From Verrucomicrobiales bacterium (GTDB taxonomy: Bacteria; Verrucomicrobiota; Verrucomicrobiia; Verrucomicrobiales; DEV007): a stretch of DNA of 64,000 bases. Within the stretch, counting starts at the first letter, position 1; each line of letters starts with the position of its first letter. Below the pieces are notes generated by a model that did not search any database, had not been told where the DNA came from, and saw nothing but the letters and a program-made list of their open reading frames with translations. Positions 27,120 to 36,198 of the stretch are shown here, piece after piece. Made by a program: the position numbers and the translations under genes. The stretch is taken from positions 124,001 to 188,000 of the forward strand of contig PAAG01000046.1 in assembly GCA_002698785.1 (NCBI GenBank). Reading direction: 5' to 3'.

Positions 27120-27977
27120 TTACTCAGTCGAATCTCCCGAGCCCCCTTCAGCGGCCGCCTGCAACCTCGATTCCATTTCCATCTCGATCAGCTCAGTCAC
27201 AGTCACGAAGCGGTATCCCTTTGCGAGCAACTGATCAAAAGTCGATGGCATCGCATCGACGGTCGTGGCGTGCAGATCATGCACGAGAAGAATTCCACCA
27301 GGGCGAGCGCCATTCACAAGACGACTCGTCACCGTTGCGACACCAGGCTTTTTCCAGTCTTCGGGATCCACTGACCAGAGAATCGTCGGGTAACCAAATT
27401 CCTTCAGCATCAGCTTTTTCTGATCATTCTTTATCGCTCCACCCGGCGGGCGCATCGATCTCGGAGCAACGCCACAAGCCTCAATAATCATATCATGAGC
27501 ATCCCTCAATTCCTTCCTCAGCGCATCGTCCGACATGCGGGACAGAGTCCCGTGAGTGACCGTATGGTTCCCAATCTCATGCCCTTCAGCAATCATGCGC
27601 TTCAGGATATCGGGATTGTATTCCACCATATTACCAACAACGTAAAAAGTAGCCTTAATCTTCCGCTTTTTCAACATGTCCAGAAGCCTCGGCGTATTCA
27701 CCCCATGAGGCCCATCGTCGAAAGTGATCGCGAGAACTTTCTCATCCGTCTTGATGCTGAAATACGTGGCATCAATGTCGTAGTCCCATCCAGGGATACT
27801 CGACTTGGGACGGACCTTGTCCCACGTAGGAGCCTCCAGGCCACCCGTAAAGCGAAGCAACTGGGAATAGGAGGAACCCTGCCCATCCTGTCCCGAAGAC
27901 TGCTTCAGAGAAGAAGGCACCTGACAGGACGTCAACAAAAGGGCGAACAGGGAGAAGAAACAAAAACCCGGTCTCAT
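27120..27977 (-). CDS. Polysaccharide deacetylase (NodB-domain) lipoprotein
   Basis: Taken from ATG 27977 (285 aa), which places a lipobox LLLTSC directly after the signal sequence; the frame extends 13 codons further upstream. The NodB domain (about residues 75-265) has all metal and catalytic motifs: TFDDGPHG, NHTVTHGTL (His pair), RPPGGA, SVDPEDW and LLVHDLHATT. It removes acetyl groups from N-acetylglucosamine-type sugars in peptidoglycan or another polysaccharide in the periplasm. It lies 31 bp downstream of the L,D-transpeptidase gene in the same direction, so both may act on the cell wall. Confidence 0.92.
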   Translation of the reverse strand: MRPGFCFFSLFALLLTSCQVPSSLKQSSGQDGQGSSYSQLLRFTGGLEAPTWDKVRPKSSIPGWDYDIDATYFSIKTDEKVLAITFDDGPHGVNTPRLLDMLKKRKIKATFYVVGNMVEYNPDILKRMIAEGHEIGNHTVTHGTLSRMSDDALRKELRDAHDMIIEACGVAPRSMRPPGGAIKNDQKKLMLKEFGYPTILWSVDPEDWKKPGVATVTSRLVNGARPGGILLVHDLHATTVDAMPSTFDQLLAKGYRFVTVTELIEMEMESRLQAAAEGGSGDSTE

Positions 27978-28047
27978 TGGGAAAAAGAAGGGAAACGTAG
28001 GAGGATATTCCGGCAAAGTATAGAACGAAATCCGCGTCGCACAAGCA

Positions 28048-28800
28048 TCACTGAACAGCCTGTTTCAGCCCTTGTGGCAGTTCCAGTCCTTCTAACTCGC
28101 TACGAGGCACCTGCACCAGAACCGGCCTCGCAGAGGCATCCAGCCATTTCAATAGTGACCTGATCTTGTCTTTCTCCATCGTCGTGCAGCCGATCGTAGG
28201 CACCCCTCGCCCCAGCCAGATATGCATAAAAATCGCACTTCCCCTTCCCGGCACAATGGGATTCATGTTGTGCTCGACTACGATAGCGTGATCATAAAGC
28301 CCGTCCCTTCGCTTGAGAATTTCAGAGGAATTCCAGTCGGGAACGATGTTCGGATCACTCTTGCGTACCCAGCGATTGTAGCTTCGAGAATCTGGATCAT
28401 CGATCCACAGGTCTCCATCATCGACTGTCCTGTAGGGAAACTGCGACAAAGACATTCCTTTTGCACCAAACCCACCTCCCAAACGGAAAACCCCGGCCGG
28501 AGCCCTGCGATCCCCTTCCCTTTTCGAGGGTTCTTCTTTCCGTTTGCGATGCAGCCCCAGTCCCCATCCCAGACCATTGCGCCCCACATTCACAGGAAAT
28601 CCTTTCCCTACTTCAACCCACTTATCCCGAGCACGCTGGAAGGTCCGCAAAGTGCCCTCAGTCGCCGACCAGTCCGAAGTTACCACCAGCACCACCTGCC
28701 TGCAATCCACCTGCCACGGCGCGGCAGTCGAAACCTCAGGAGAGAGAATACAGATCAGAACCGTAAGAATTGCCCGACCTGTGCTTTTGCTGAGCTTCAT
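28048..28800 (-). CDS. L,D-transpeptidase family protein
   Basis: A 250-residue protein with a signal peptide ending near STAAP (residue 27). The YkuD-type core has VNVGRNGLGWG, RRAPAGVFRLG and the catalytic segment FMHIWLGRGVPTIGCTTM, with H193 and nucleophile C205. In this subgroup SHGC is replaced by TIGC. Such enzymes form 3-3 peptidoglycan crosslinks or attach proteins to the wall. It is probably co-transcribed with the deacetylase. Upstream lies the tRNA-Ser gene on the same strand, 10 bp away. Confidence 0.88.
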   Translation of the reverse strand: MKLSKSTGRAILTVLICILSPEVSTAAPWQVDCRQVVLVVTSDWSATEGTLRTFQRARDKWVEVGKGFPVNVGRNGLGWGLGLHRKRKEEPSKREGDRRAPAGVFRLGGGFGAKGMSLSQFPYRTVDDGDLWIDDPDSRSYNRWVRKSDPNIVPDWNSSEILKRRDGLYDHAIVVEHNMNPIVPGRGSAIFMHIWLGRGVPTIGCTTMEKDKIRSLLKWLDASARPVLVQVPRSELEGLELPQGLKQAVQ

Positions 28801-28810
28801 CGAAAGAAAA

Positions 28811-28900
28811 TGGCGGACAGGGTGGGATTCGAACCCACGGTAGAGTTACCCCTACACACGCTTTCCAAGCGTGCTCCTTAAACCGCTCAGACACCTGTCC
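28811..28900 (-). tRNA. tRNA-Ser (GGA)
   Basis: The minus strand folds as a class II tRNA: acceptor GGACAGG with CCTGTCC, an anticodon stem CACGC/GCGTG with loop TTGGAAA (anticodon GGA), a long variable arm, and a T loop GGTTCGAATCC. The CCA end is encoded. The 90-nt length with a long variable arm fits serine. Confidence 0.97.
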
Positions 28901-29120
28901 TGAAATCGCTCGGTCGCGGCGAGCGGTTACAGTGCGTGATCCTTCATGATTCGCAAGGGAAAAACCATTCTTTCCTCCCGACTGTTGAAGATTTCCTGAT
29001 TTCTCACGGATTTCAATGACACCAATGGAACGTATTCTAATTTTCTTTATAATTATTGTAATTTAAGAAAATCTCGTGTAAAATCATTTTGGTCCCCTAC
29101 CGCATACTCCTTTTTCAAGA

Positions 29121-31283
29121 ATGGACGCCCCAACGGTTCCATATCGGCAGACCTATTTTCGCAACACTCTTTCGATCTCGGCAGGAGTGGTGGGTATTCT
29201 TGCTTGCTCAGTTCTCATTGGCTGGATAATCCGCTCAGTGGCACTCACGCAGATAATGCCGTCATTTGCTCCAATGCAGTTCAACACTGCATTGATGTTT
29301 CTCACCTCCAGCGTCAGTGCGCTTTTGGCATTTCAGGGAAAGCACCGCTTCGCACTGATCGGATGTGTCCTCGTAGTCAGTTTCTCTTCAGTTACCGCTC
29401 TGCAATATCCGCTGGGAGTTTCGTTCGGAATCGACACGCTTTTCGTCGAGCCTTTCACGACAACTCGCACGTCTCATCCCGGTAGAATGGCTCCTAATAC
29501 GGCGATTGCATTTGTATTGACCGGGTTTGCAATTGCTGGCTTTTCTTATCGGCCCCGCTGGACTACCCTACCCGTCGCAGCAGCCACGCTCGCTTTTTCC
29601 CTCGGTCTTCTTGCACTCTATGGTTATCTGGCGGCAGCGGAAAACGCATACGGCTGGGGTGATTTCACAAGAATGGCCCTGCATACCGCGACAGGGTTTA
29701 TTATCCTGAGTAGCACTTTATTGGCCGAGGGATGGCGGAGAACTCGCGACATTCCCCCACCCAGACCTCTCCCCCACTGGCTTTCCTTCGTGGCATTGAC
29801 GCTCGCCGTGACTGTCGCTTTATGCGCCTGGAACTCGATCGTAATTCTCCAGCAGAAAAGACAAGACCGCGAAATGCGAACTCTTGCGTTCGTCGTAAAT
29901 CAGAAAGTAAGCCTGGCTATCAATGGAAACTTCCACGCAATGGTGCGAATGGCAGACCGCTTTGAAGGCGGGATGCGAGGCGATGGATGGATAGATGATT
30001 CCGTGAATTACCTGACGGACATCCGTGGTCTCTTTGCGATAGCTTACTTCAAAGAGAGCACAACGAAACCGTTCATCATTGCCCTGGACCAGTCGCGCGA
30101 GCACGAAGTTGCCGGATACAGCAACATTAAAGCACTCAAAAGCATTGCCGAAAGGGCTTCGATTTTTCAAGATCAGGAATGGCGTGAAGATGCTTTTCTT
30201 ATATCCATTCGGATACGCGATCCCCACTCTCAGAAAGTCGACGGCTACCTCGTCGGTTTTTTTGATACCATTCCTTTCTTCGAACATTCGATCAAAAACA
30301 AAGATCACAGAAAACGAGTACAAATATCCATTGCTGGCATCCCTCTTTACACGGGAAGCAAGTTTGCCAGTTCGAAAAAAGCATCGGGCGGCTTCGCCAC
30401 GGAAAGCGATCCAGATCATCCATGGAGCGTCACGGCGACAGGATCACAGGACTTGTCAATCACAGAGGTTGGCGTCCGCCTCTCTACCATTATGCTTTTT
30501 GGAGGATTGCTACTTTCCGGGCTAATCGCCTGGATCGCGAAACTTGGAATTGATACCTACAACCTCCAACTCCACCAAACAGACGAGGAGATACGCGAAG
30601 CCTACGAAGAGTTGGAGACCCTACTATTCGTTGTCTCCCACGACCTGAAAGAGCCTGTGCGGTCGATCAATTCGTTCACAGCCCTTTTGGAAGACGATCT
30701 GGGTGAAACACTGAATGACGACGACCGGGAATTGCTCCATCGCATCATCGGTGGCGCGGAGAGGCTCGATTCCCTTCTGTCCGATGTAGGCACGATTTCG
30801 CGGGCGTATCGGATGGATAAGTCATCACCTTCGGGCCCTCTGAATGAAATTGTGCAGGAGCAGATAGAAGCCCTCAACGAACAACTCCAGGATACCGGAT
30901 CGAAATTGACAGTTTCTCACGATCTTCCCGCAATCGAAGTGGAGAAAGCATGGACCGGAAGAGCGTTGAACAATCTGCTCTCTAACGCGGTAAAATTCGC
31001 ACAGCCAGGAATGCCTGCGGAAATCACAATCGAACCCTACATTGGTCCGGAAGGAAAAGGGATCGTTGTGAAAGACCGTGGAATTGGCCTACCTGAGAAA
31101 GCAGACGATCGCCTCTTCGATCTTTTCCGGCGTGGAGTTGGAAAAAATGTGGAGGGAACTGGTGTGGGATTGGCAATCGTGAAAAAAGTGGCTCAACACC
31201 ACGGTGGTAAGGCGTGGTTCAAAAATCGCTCTGGCGGTGGAGCAGAATTCTACGTCACTCTATCTCCAGCGAAGAAGAGGTAG
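29121..31283 (+). CDS. Membrane sensor histidine kinase, paralogue 1
   Basis: A 720-residue kinase. The N-terminal 240 residues hold about seven hydrophobic segments, with conserved blocks PMQFNTAL, QYPLGVSFGID and TSHPGRMAPNTAIAF that recur in the next gene. Residues about 245-445 form an extracytoplasmic domain resembling CHASE-type sensors, closed by a TM segment at 451-473. The kinase has H-box VVSHDLKEPVRSI (H507), N-box NNLLSNAVKFA, DRGIGLP and GTGVGLAIV, of the type seen in phytochrome-like kinases. The tandem paralogue and Rcp1-like regulator follow in the same direction. Confidence 0.92.
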   Translation: MDAPTVPYRQTYFRNTLSISAGVVGILACSVLIGWIIRSVALTQIMPSFAPMQFNTALMFLTSSVSALLAFQGKHRFALIGCVLVVSFSSVTALQYPLGVSFGIDTLFVEPFTTTRTSHPGRMAPNTAIAFVLTGFAIAGFSYRPRWTTLPVAAATLAFSLGLLALYGYLAAAENAYGWGDFTRMALHTATGFIILSSTLLAEGWRRTRDIPPPRPLPHWLSFVALTLAVTVALCAWNSIVILQQKRQDREMRTLAFVVNQKVSLAINGNFHAMVRMADRFEGGMRGDGWIDDSVNYLTDIRGLFAIAYFKESTTKPFIIALDQSREHEVAGYSNIKALKSIAERASIFQDQEWREDAFLISIRIRDPHSQKVDGYLVGFFDTIPFFEHSIKNKDHRKRVQISIAGIPLYTGSKFASSKKASGGFATESDPDHPWSVTATGSQDLSITEVGVRLSTIMLFGGLLLSGLIAWIAKLGIDTYNLQLHQTDEEIREAYEELETLLFVVSHDLKEPVRSINSFTALLEDDLGETLNDDDRELLHRIIGGAERLDSLLSDVGTISRAYRMDKSSPSGPLNEIVQEQIEALNEQLQDTGSKLTVSHDLPAIEVEKAWTGRALNNLLSNAVKFAQPGMPAEITIEPYIGPEGKGIVVKDRGIGLPEKADDRLFDLFRRGVGKNVEGTGVGLAIVKKVAQHHGGKAWFKNRSGGGAEFYVTLSPAKKR

Positions 31284-31452
31284 AACACTCGCCGGGTGCC
31301 ACTCCTCAGTCCCCCCTTAGCTTCAGTGCAATTTGCCAGAAAATTGAGCAAAAGACCGCTAATCCCGGCAGCTCTTACAGAGTTCTTGAATATTATTTAT
31401 TGCAATTTACCATAATTTCCATACCTTTAACCTGTCGCAAAGTCACTCGACA

Positions 31453-33612
31453 ATGCCTACGGTCCCATTGAATCTTAGAAAAACGCGCCTGCTTGATCGC
31501 TTGGTCATGCCAGCAATTGCCCTTGTCGTTCTGCTAGGGGTGATTGTTATCGTCGGCTGGATCACGAAATCTCCGCTGCTGATGCAGATCGCTCCTTCGT
31601 GGGTGCCGATGCAATTCAACACTGCCCTTCTTTTCGTAGCCACCGGAAGCGCCGCAATCCTCTTGTTCTTGAGAAAATACCGGATTGCTATCCCCTTGGC
31701 CATACTGGTAGCTCTACTTGCCAGCCTCACCCTGTGCCAATACGCTTTTGGAATCTCTTTCGGCATCGATGAGGCACTATTCACCGCTCATACAACGGTG
31801 AAAACCTCTCACCCGGGCCGGATGGCTCCTAACACTGCCATTTCCTTTATTCTATGCGCGGTGATGATCATGGCATATCGCCAGTCCTCTGCAAACAGGG
31901 TTCTCGTCGTGTTCCTTTCCACATGCGTATTTTGCCTCGCGGCGCTTGCGATCTATGGCTATATCACGGGGACGGAAAGCACCTACGGTTGGGGAAACTA
32001 CACTCGCATGGCAATCCACACAGCCACGGGTTTCGTAGTGCTGGGAGGATCCTTCCTCATCGACAGTTGGTATGCAGAGCGCACAGTTTCTGAAAAGCAC
32101 AACCGTATCCCAGCATGGCTCTCGTTAGTGTCGACTTTGGTGGCTTTAACTATAGGGCTCAGCATCTGGAATACTGTTTCCTCACTCGAAAATCGAAGTG
32201 CTCTGGAAGAGACAAAGTTACGAGGCAAATCCATCCATACGCAATTACACTCTGTCTTAGATTCCGTCCGCCTTTCTTTAAAGCAAATGGTGCGCCGGTA
32301 TGAAGGAGGGATACGAGGTCCAAACTGGGTTGAGGATGCTGAAGAGCATATAAGAACTACACCGGGGTTGTTTGCGATCACATTCCTTAGAGACGATGAC
32401 TCGACCCGCCGAATCAACCTGAAGAACGAAGGGCTGCGTCATCTAGTCGAGGAATGGGAGACGGGAGAGTCTCCTTCCAAGCTAACTTTCGCCGATCTGG
32501 AAGAGTCCGGATCTTCGTTTCACTATTTCGTTATTTCATTGCGTATCGAAAACTCTGAGCCATTCAAGGACAGCGGATACCTGGAAGCGTTTTTTGATGC
32601 ACGTGAGTTCTTCTCTCATGCGCTCCACCCCATTGTCGAAGATGAGAGATACGTAATTTACGATACCAACGGGGCGACAATCATTTCGACTATAGGTAAC
32701 GAGAAAGAATCAAAGGGGCTCGAGAGCATTCATATCGAAGACACGTATCATGGCTGGTACGGTGAAGTTCTCGAGATTGAGCGGGCCAGCCTGACGGCTC
32801 TCGGTGTCACGCTCTCCAGTATGGCTTTGGTCGCTACATTTCTGATTGGAGGCCTCGTTTTCTGGAGCACTACTTTTGCCATCAATAGTTACAATCGCGA
32901 TCAAGAGAGATCCGATTCGGAACTGTTTAGGACGAACACTGAACTCGAAACCCTGCTTCACACAATCTCTCACGACCTTCGAGAACCTATCCGAACGGTA
33001 AATTCCTTTTCCAGCCTCCTCGAAGAAGAATGCAGAGACTGTTTGAACGAAGACTCTCGCCACGTTCTTGATCGATTAAAAGGAGGGGCAGCCCGACTGG
33101 AGGATCTCCTCAGTGATATCGCTACTATATCCCGCCTACACCATTTGGAGATGAGCCAGGAGAAAACCTCCTTGAAGAGCCTTGTCGAAAGTCAACTCAA
33201 GCATCTCCACAAAGAAATCGAGTCCACAGGAGCAAAAATAGAAGTCTCGGAAAAACTCCCCTCGATCTTAGTAGAGAAAAAGTCGGCACAACAAGCTGTG
33301 CACCACCTCATCGGGAATGCCCTGAAATTCTCCAAGAATGGCTCCCCTCCCGAGATTTCAATTCACCCCTACCGAGACAAGAAACGGAAAGGCATCGTCG
33401 TAAAAGATAGAGGCATCGGGATCCAGCCTCCCATGGACGAAAGACTCTTTCAGCTGTTTCGCCGTGGCGTAGGAAGAGAAATCGACGGTACTGGCCTTGG
33501 GCTCGCTATTGTGAGAAAAGTAGCGGAAAAACATGGAGGTGAAGTCTGGTTTCGCAATCGAACTGGTGGAGGAACAGCATTCTACCTTGTGTTGACTTCA
33601 CCTAAACCTTAG
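31453..33612 (+). CDS. Membrane sensor histidine kinase, paralogue 2
   Basis: A 719-residue kinase with the same domain order and near-equal length as the gene before it. Shared landmarks are PMQFNTALLF, QYAFGISFGID, TSHPGRMAPNTAISF and YGYITGTESTYGWG in the membrane part, then an extracytoplasmic sensor domain, a TM segment, the H-box TISHDLREPIRTV, HLIGNALKFS, DRGIGIQ and GTGLGLAIV. The sensor domains differ more than the membrane and kinase parts, so each may respond to a different input. It ends 13 bp before the response regulator gene and is probably co-transcribed with it. Confidence 0.92.
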   Translation: MPTVPLNLRKTRLLDRLVMPAIALVVLLGVIVIVGWITKSPLLMQIAPSWVPMQFNTALLFVATGSAAILLFLRKYRIAIPLAILVALLASLTLCQYAFGISFGIDEALFTAHTTVKTSHPGRMAPNTAISFILCAVMIMAYRQSSANRVLVVFLSTCVFCLAALAIYGYITGTESTYGWGNYTRMAIHTATGFVVLGGSFLIDSWYAERTVSEKHNRIPAWLSLVSTLVALTIGLSIWNTVSSLENRSALEETKLRGKSIHTQLHSVLDSVRLSLKQMVRRYEGGIRGPNWVEDAEEHIRTTPGLFAITFLRDDDSTRRINLKNEGLRHLVEEWETGESPSKLTFADLEESGSSFHYFVISLRIENSEPFKDSGYLEAFFDAREFFSHALHPIVEDERYVIYDTNGATIISTIGNEKESKGLESIHIEDTYHGWYGEVLEIERASLTALGVTLSSMALVATFLIGGLVFWSTTFAINSYNRDQERSDSELFRTNTELETLLHTISHDLREPIRTVNSFSSLLEEECRDCLNEDSRHVLDRLKGGAARLEDLLSDIATISRLHHLEMSQEKTSLKSLVESQLKHLHKEIESTGAKIEVSEKLPSILVEKKSAQQAVHHLIGNALKFSKNGSPPEISIHPYRDKKRKGIVVKDRGIGIQPPMDERLFQLFRRGVGREIDGTGLGLAIVRKVAEKHGGEVWFRNRTGGGTAFYLVLTSPKP

Positions 33613-33625
33613 ATATGAATCCCTG

Positions 33626-34051
33626 ATGGTTGCTGAACTTGAACTGGAAATCCTGCTTGCTGAAGATAGCGAAGACGATGTCTATCTAATTAAGAGAGCT
33701 ATTCGAGACGAAGAACTTCCGTTTCATCTCACTATTGCGACTGACGGTGTCGAGGCTATGGAAATGCTCGCAGAGAAGTCATCGAGTGGAAACTTGCCCA
33801 AGCTTATCCTACTCGACGTGAACATGCCCCGCATGAACGGTTTTGAAGTTCTGGATGCGGTCAAAGCAGATCCCCAATACAGGCAGTTGCCAGTGGTCAT
33901 GCTGACATCCAGTTCAAGAGACGAGGATATTCTACAATCCTATGCCAAAGGAGCATCCTCTTACATCTCGAAACCCTCGCGTTATCAGGAATTCCGCGAC
34001 ATGATCGCAAATTTCTCGCACTACTGGACGAATATCGTTACGCTACCCTGA
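33626..34051 (+). CDS. Single-domain response regulator (Rcp1-like)
   Basis: A 141-residue protein consisting of one receiver. The acidic cluster AEDSEDD (E13, D14), phosphoacceptor D64 in LLDVNMPRMNG, T94 in MLTSSS and K116 in ISKPS are all present. The AEDSEDD start and long insert before LDVNMP are typical of Rcp1, the partner of phytochrome kinases. It has no output domain. Placed directly after two phytochrome-type kinases, it is their likely shared phosphate acceptor. Confidence 0.93.
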   Translation: MVAELELEILLAEDSEDDVYLIKRAIRDEELPFHLTIATDGVEAMEMLAEKSSSGNLPKLILLDVNMPRMNGFEVLDAVKADPQYRQLPVVMLTSSSRDEDILQSYAKGASSYISKPSRYQEFRDMIANFSHYWTNIVTLP

Positions 34052-34197
34052 GCGGTCTCACATCCCACTACGTTCAGCTCACAGCCAGCAATTTTTTTGA
34101 GTTGGACAGACATCGCGAGGAAAAGAAGTTGTTAATGAAACAACTCATATGTTTTCCACTTGCAAATTTTATGAAAATTATTAATAATTCATAGAAT

Positions 34198-34359
34198 ATG
34201 AGAGCAAAAGTTTTCGTGGAAGATAGCGCGGAGACTCTGGAAACCGCGATAATAGACTGGTTGGAGGTCAACGACCACCATGAGGTAATCCATGTCCTCC
34301 AGAGTGAATCCAGTGACGGTAAAAAGAAGTCGATCACAGTCACAATTTTCTACCGCTAG
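34198..34359 (+). CDS. Small protein (53 aa), Cse60-like pattern
   Basis: A short frame from ATG 34198 to TAG 34357-34359 that is opposite two spurious minus-strand frames. It starts MRAKVFVEDSAETLETAI and ends ITVTIFYR: a beta strand, a helix with DWLEVN, then strands. This beta-alpha-beta-beta plan resembles small proteins such as Cse60 that start with KVF and end in IFY. The function is not known. It is convergent with the metal-regulator gene. Confidence 0.6.
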   Translation: MRAKVFVEDSAETLETAIIDWLEVNDHHEVIHVLQSESSDGKKKSITVTIFYR

Positions 34360-34414
34360 AGTTGTGTAAGCCAAATCCGCTGCCAAATAGATAGCGAACC
34401 ACCGGGCAAATAAC

Positions 34415-35077
34415 CTACCCGGCTGCCTCGACATAGACGTGCTCGGCTACATTGATACCCAATTGCACTCGCCCTCCTTCTTTCTTCACAATCTCAAGTA
34501 AACCAGCGGCACGATCTGGATGAGAAAGCTCAAACTCTTCACCAATCGTCATTCCTTTCTCGTTCAGCCAACCCAGGAGAGCGGAATTACCATCTGACAC
34601 TCGAACCACCCTATACGAACCAGCGTCGGCCTGGGCTAAAGGAGTCGCCTCAATCAGATCGTGAATCTTCCCATCCTTATCCGGGATAGGATCGCCATGG
34701 GGATCATAGGAAGGCTCACCTAACATTTTGTCGATCCGCTCGAGCAGTCGGTCGGAGATCACGTGCTCGAGAATCTCAGCTTCTTCATGAACTTCTGACC
34801 AGTCCAGGCCCATCACCTGAACAAGAAAAGTCTCGATAAGACGGTGCCGCCGCACCACCTTCATCGCAGCCGTCACTCCTTTCGGACGAAGACTAAGCCC
34901 ACGTCTCGGTTGGTAATCAATGAGCCCTTTCTCGCTCAAATGCCGCATCATCGTAGTGACAGTTCCAGGAGTAACTTCCAACTCGCGAGCGATGTCCCCC
35001 ACTGTAGCCGTTCCTTTTCCCGATTCTTGAATTCGAAGGATGGCCTTTAAGTAATTTTCTACAGTGCTGGAGGGCAT
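34415..35077 (-). CDS. mntR: DtxR/MntR-family metal-dependent transcriptional regulator with FeoA-like domain
   Basis: Taken from ATG 35077 (MPSSTVENYL, 220 aa); a start at 35116 adds 13 odd residues and would run closer to the operator. Residues 4-70 are the winged helix (NYLKAILRI, GDIARELEVTPGTVTTMMRHLSEKGLIDY). Residues 70-140 are the metal-binding dimer domain, with HRLIETFL and EEAEILEHV providing His/Glu ligands. A C-terminal FeoA/SH3-like domain follows. The metal (Mn, Fe or Zn) is not certain. It is divergent from the uptake operon across a perfect inverted repeat. Confidence 0.9.
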   Translation of the reverse strand: MPSSTVENYLKAILRIQESGKGTATVGDIARELEVTPGTVTTMMRHLSEKGLIDYQPRRGLSLRPKGVTAAMKVVRRHRLIETFLVQVMGLDWSEVHEEAEILEHVISDRLLERIDKMLGEPSYDPHGDPIPDKDGKIHDLIEATPLAQADAGSYRVVRVSDGNSALLGWLNEKGMTIGEEFELSHPDRAAGLLEIVKKEGGRVQLGINVAEHVYVEAAG

Positions 35078-35120
35078 GATTTTGAATAACCTACCACAGC
35101 ATTTTGAGCCTCCCAATTAT

Positions 35121-35144
35121 TTTATCTTGATTACTCAAGATAAA
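35121..35144. promoter_or_regulatory. Candidate DtxR/MntR operator in the divergent promoter
   Basis: Perfect 10-bp arms TTTATCTTGA (35121-35130) and TCAAGATAAA (35135-35144) flank TTAC. The site is 44 bp upstream of the regulator start and 38 bp upstream of the lipoprotein start (35183). DtxR-family repressors bind inverted repeats of this size, so the site probably controls both directions. Confidence 0.75.
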
Positions 35145-35182
35145 TAGCGATGATATTTCAAATTAACCGAAAACCACGTTTT

Positions 35183-36172
35183 ATGACTCGATCACGATTT
35201 CTATCTGCTATCGCCACACTCTCACTTTCGACTGCACTGATCTCGTGTGGCCCGGAGGAATCAGCCACCAGCACCGAAGCCTCAGGGACCTATCAGGTCA
35301 CCGCGACAGTCGGAATGATTGCGGACATTGTTCGCGAAGTGGCAGGAAATCGAGCTGAAGTGAAAGGAATCATCGGCGAAGGAGTCGATCCTCACGTCTA
35401 CAAGCCGACGAGTACGGACGTGAAGGCACTTCAGGCGGCTGACGTAGTTTTTTACAACGGCCTCCAACTCGAGGGAAAGATGGGTGATGTTCTCGTGAGG
35501 CTCGCGCGGACAGGAAAGCCCGTGTATGCCGTTACCGAAGAAATACTAAATCAGGCGGACTACATTCTCACCGACGAAGAGGAACACATGGACCCGCACG
35601 TCTGGATGGATGTGCAGGGTTGGATTCGAGCGGTGTCAGTCGTGGAGAAAGCTCTCAGCGAATACGATCCTGAGAATGCGGAGGAATACAAAGAGCGTGC
35701 TACCGCCTACCTTGAGCAATTGGAGTCCCTCGACGCATATGCCAAAAAGTCGATCAGCTCCATCCCGGAAGGGCAGCGAGTGCTGGTCACCGCCCACGAT
35801 GCATTCAGCTACATGGCTCGCGCATACGGGCTTGAGGTCAAGGGAATCCAGGGACTCAGCACCGAGTCGGAGGCCGGAATCAAGGATATCGAAGACCTTG
35901 TCACGTTCCTCGTCGACAAGAAGATCCCGGCTGTCTTTGTGGAGACATCTGTATCAGACAAAAACGTTCGAGCACTGATCGAAGGCGCCAAAGCTCGTGG
36001 CCACAGCATCGTGATAGGTGGCGAACTTTTCTCCGACGCCATGGGCCCCGCCGGCACCTATGAGGGAACCTACATCGGTATGATCGACCACAACGTCACT
36101 ACTATCACACGTGCTCTTGGGGGAGAAGCTCCCGCGAGCGGCAAAAACGACAAACTTACTCATTCTGAATAA
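35183..36172 (+). CDS. Metal ABC transporter substrate-binding lipoprotein (ZnuA/TroA/MntA type)
   Basis: Taken from ATG 35183 (329 aa), which puts lipobox ALISC after a signal sequence. Cluster A-I motifs include VTATVGMIADIV, GVDPHVYKPTSTD, ADVVFYNGLQLE, DPHVWMD, VTAHDAFSYMARAYGL and FVETSVSDKNV. The His residues in DPHVY, DPHVW and TAHDAF plus the Asp in ELFSDAMG match the metal ligands of TroA. A run with EEEHMD before the second His is short, not a long His-rich loop, so zinc-specific ZnuA features are weak. First gene of the uptake operon. Confidence 0.93.
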   Translation: MTRSRFLSAIATLSLSTALISCGPEESATSTEASGTYQVTATVGMIADIVREVAGNRAEVKGIIGEGVDPHVYKPTSTDVKALQAADVVFYNGLQLEGKMGDVLVRLARTGKPVYAVTEEILNQADYILTDEEEHMDPHVWMDVQGWIRAVSVVEKALSEYDPENAEEYKERATAYLEQLESLDAYAKKSISSIPEGQRVLVTAHDAFSYMARAYGLEVKGIQGLSTESEAGIKDIEDLVTFLVDKKIPAVFVETSVSDKNVRALIEGAKARGHSIVIGGELFSDAMGPAGTYEGTYIGMIDHNVTTITRALGGEAPASGKNDKLTHSE

Positions 36173-36198
36173 TCTCGAACCGAATCTTCCACTCTTAC

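Noticed and set aside
23495-27487. A 1330-codon open frame on the plus strand
   Set aside because: It lies antisense to the giant cytochrome protein, the beta-barrel and the deacetylase genes, which all have signal peptides and clear motifs. Its product is rich in Arg, His and Pro with no domain, as expected from codon bias in the complementary frame.
29041-29075. AT-rich stretch before the first sensor kinase as an origin or attachment site
   Set aside because: No DnaA boxes or direct repeats with the nearby tRNA-Ser end are seen; it is best read as a promoter region, and no integrase gene is present.
34074-34434. Two overlapping minus-strand frames (89 and 81 codons)
   Set aside because: They are antisense to the more protein-like 53-residue plus frame at 34198-34359 and contain irregular hydrophobic composition.
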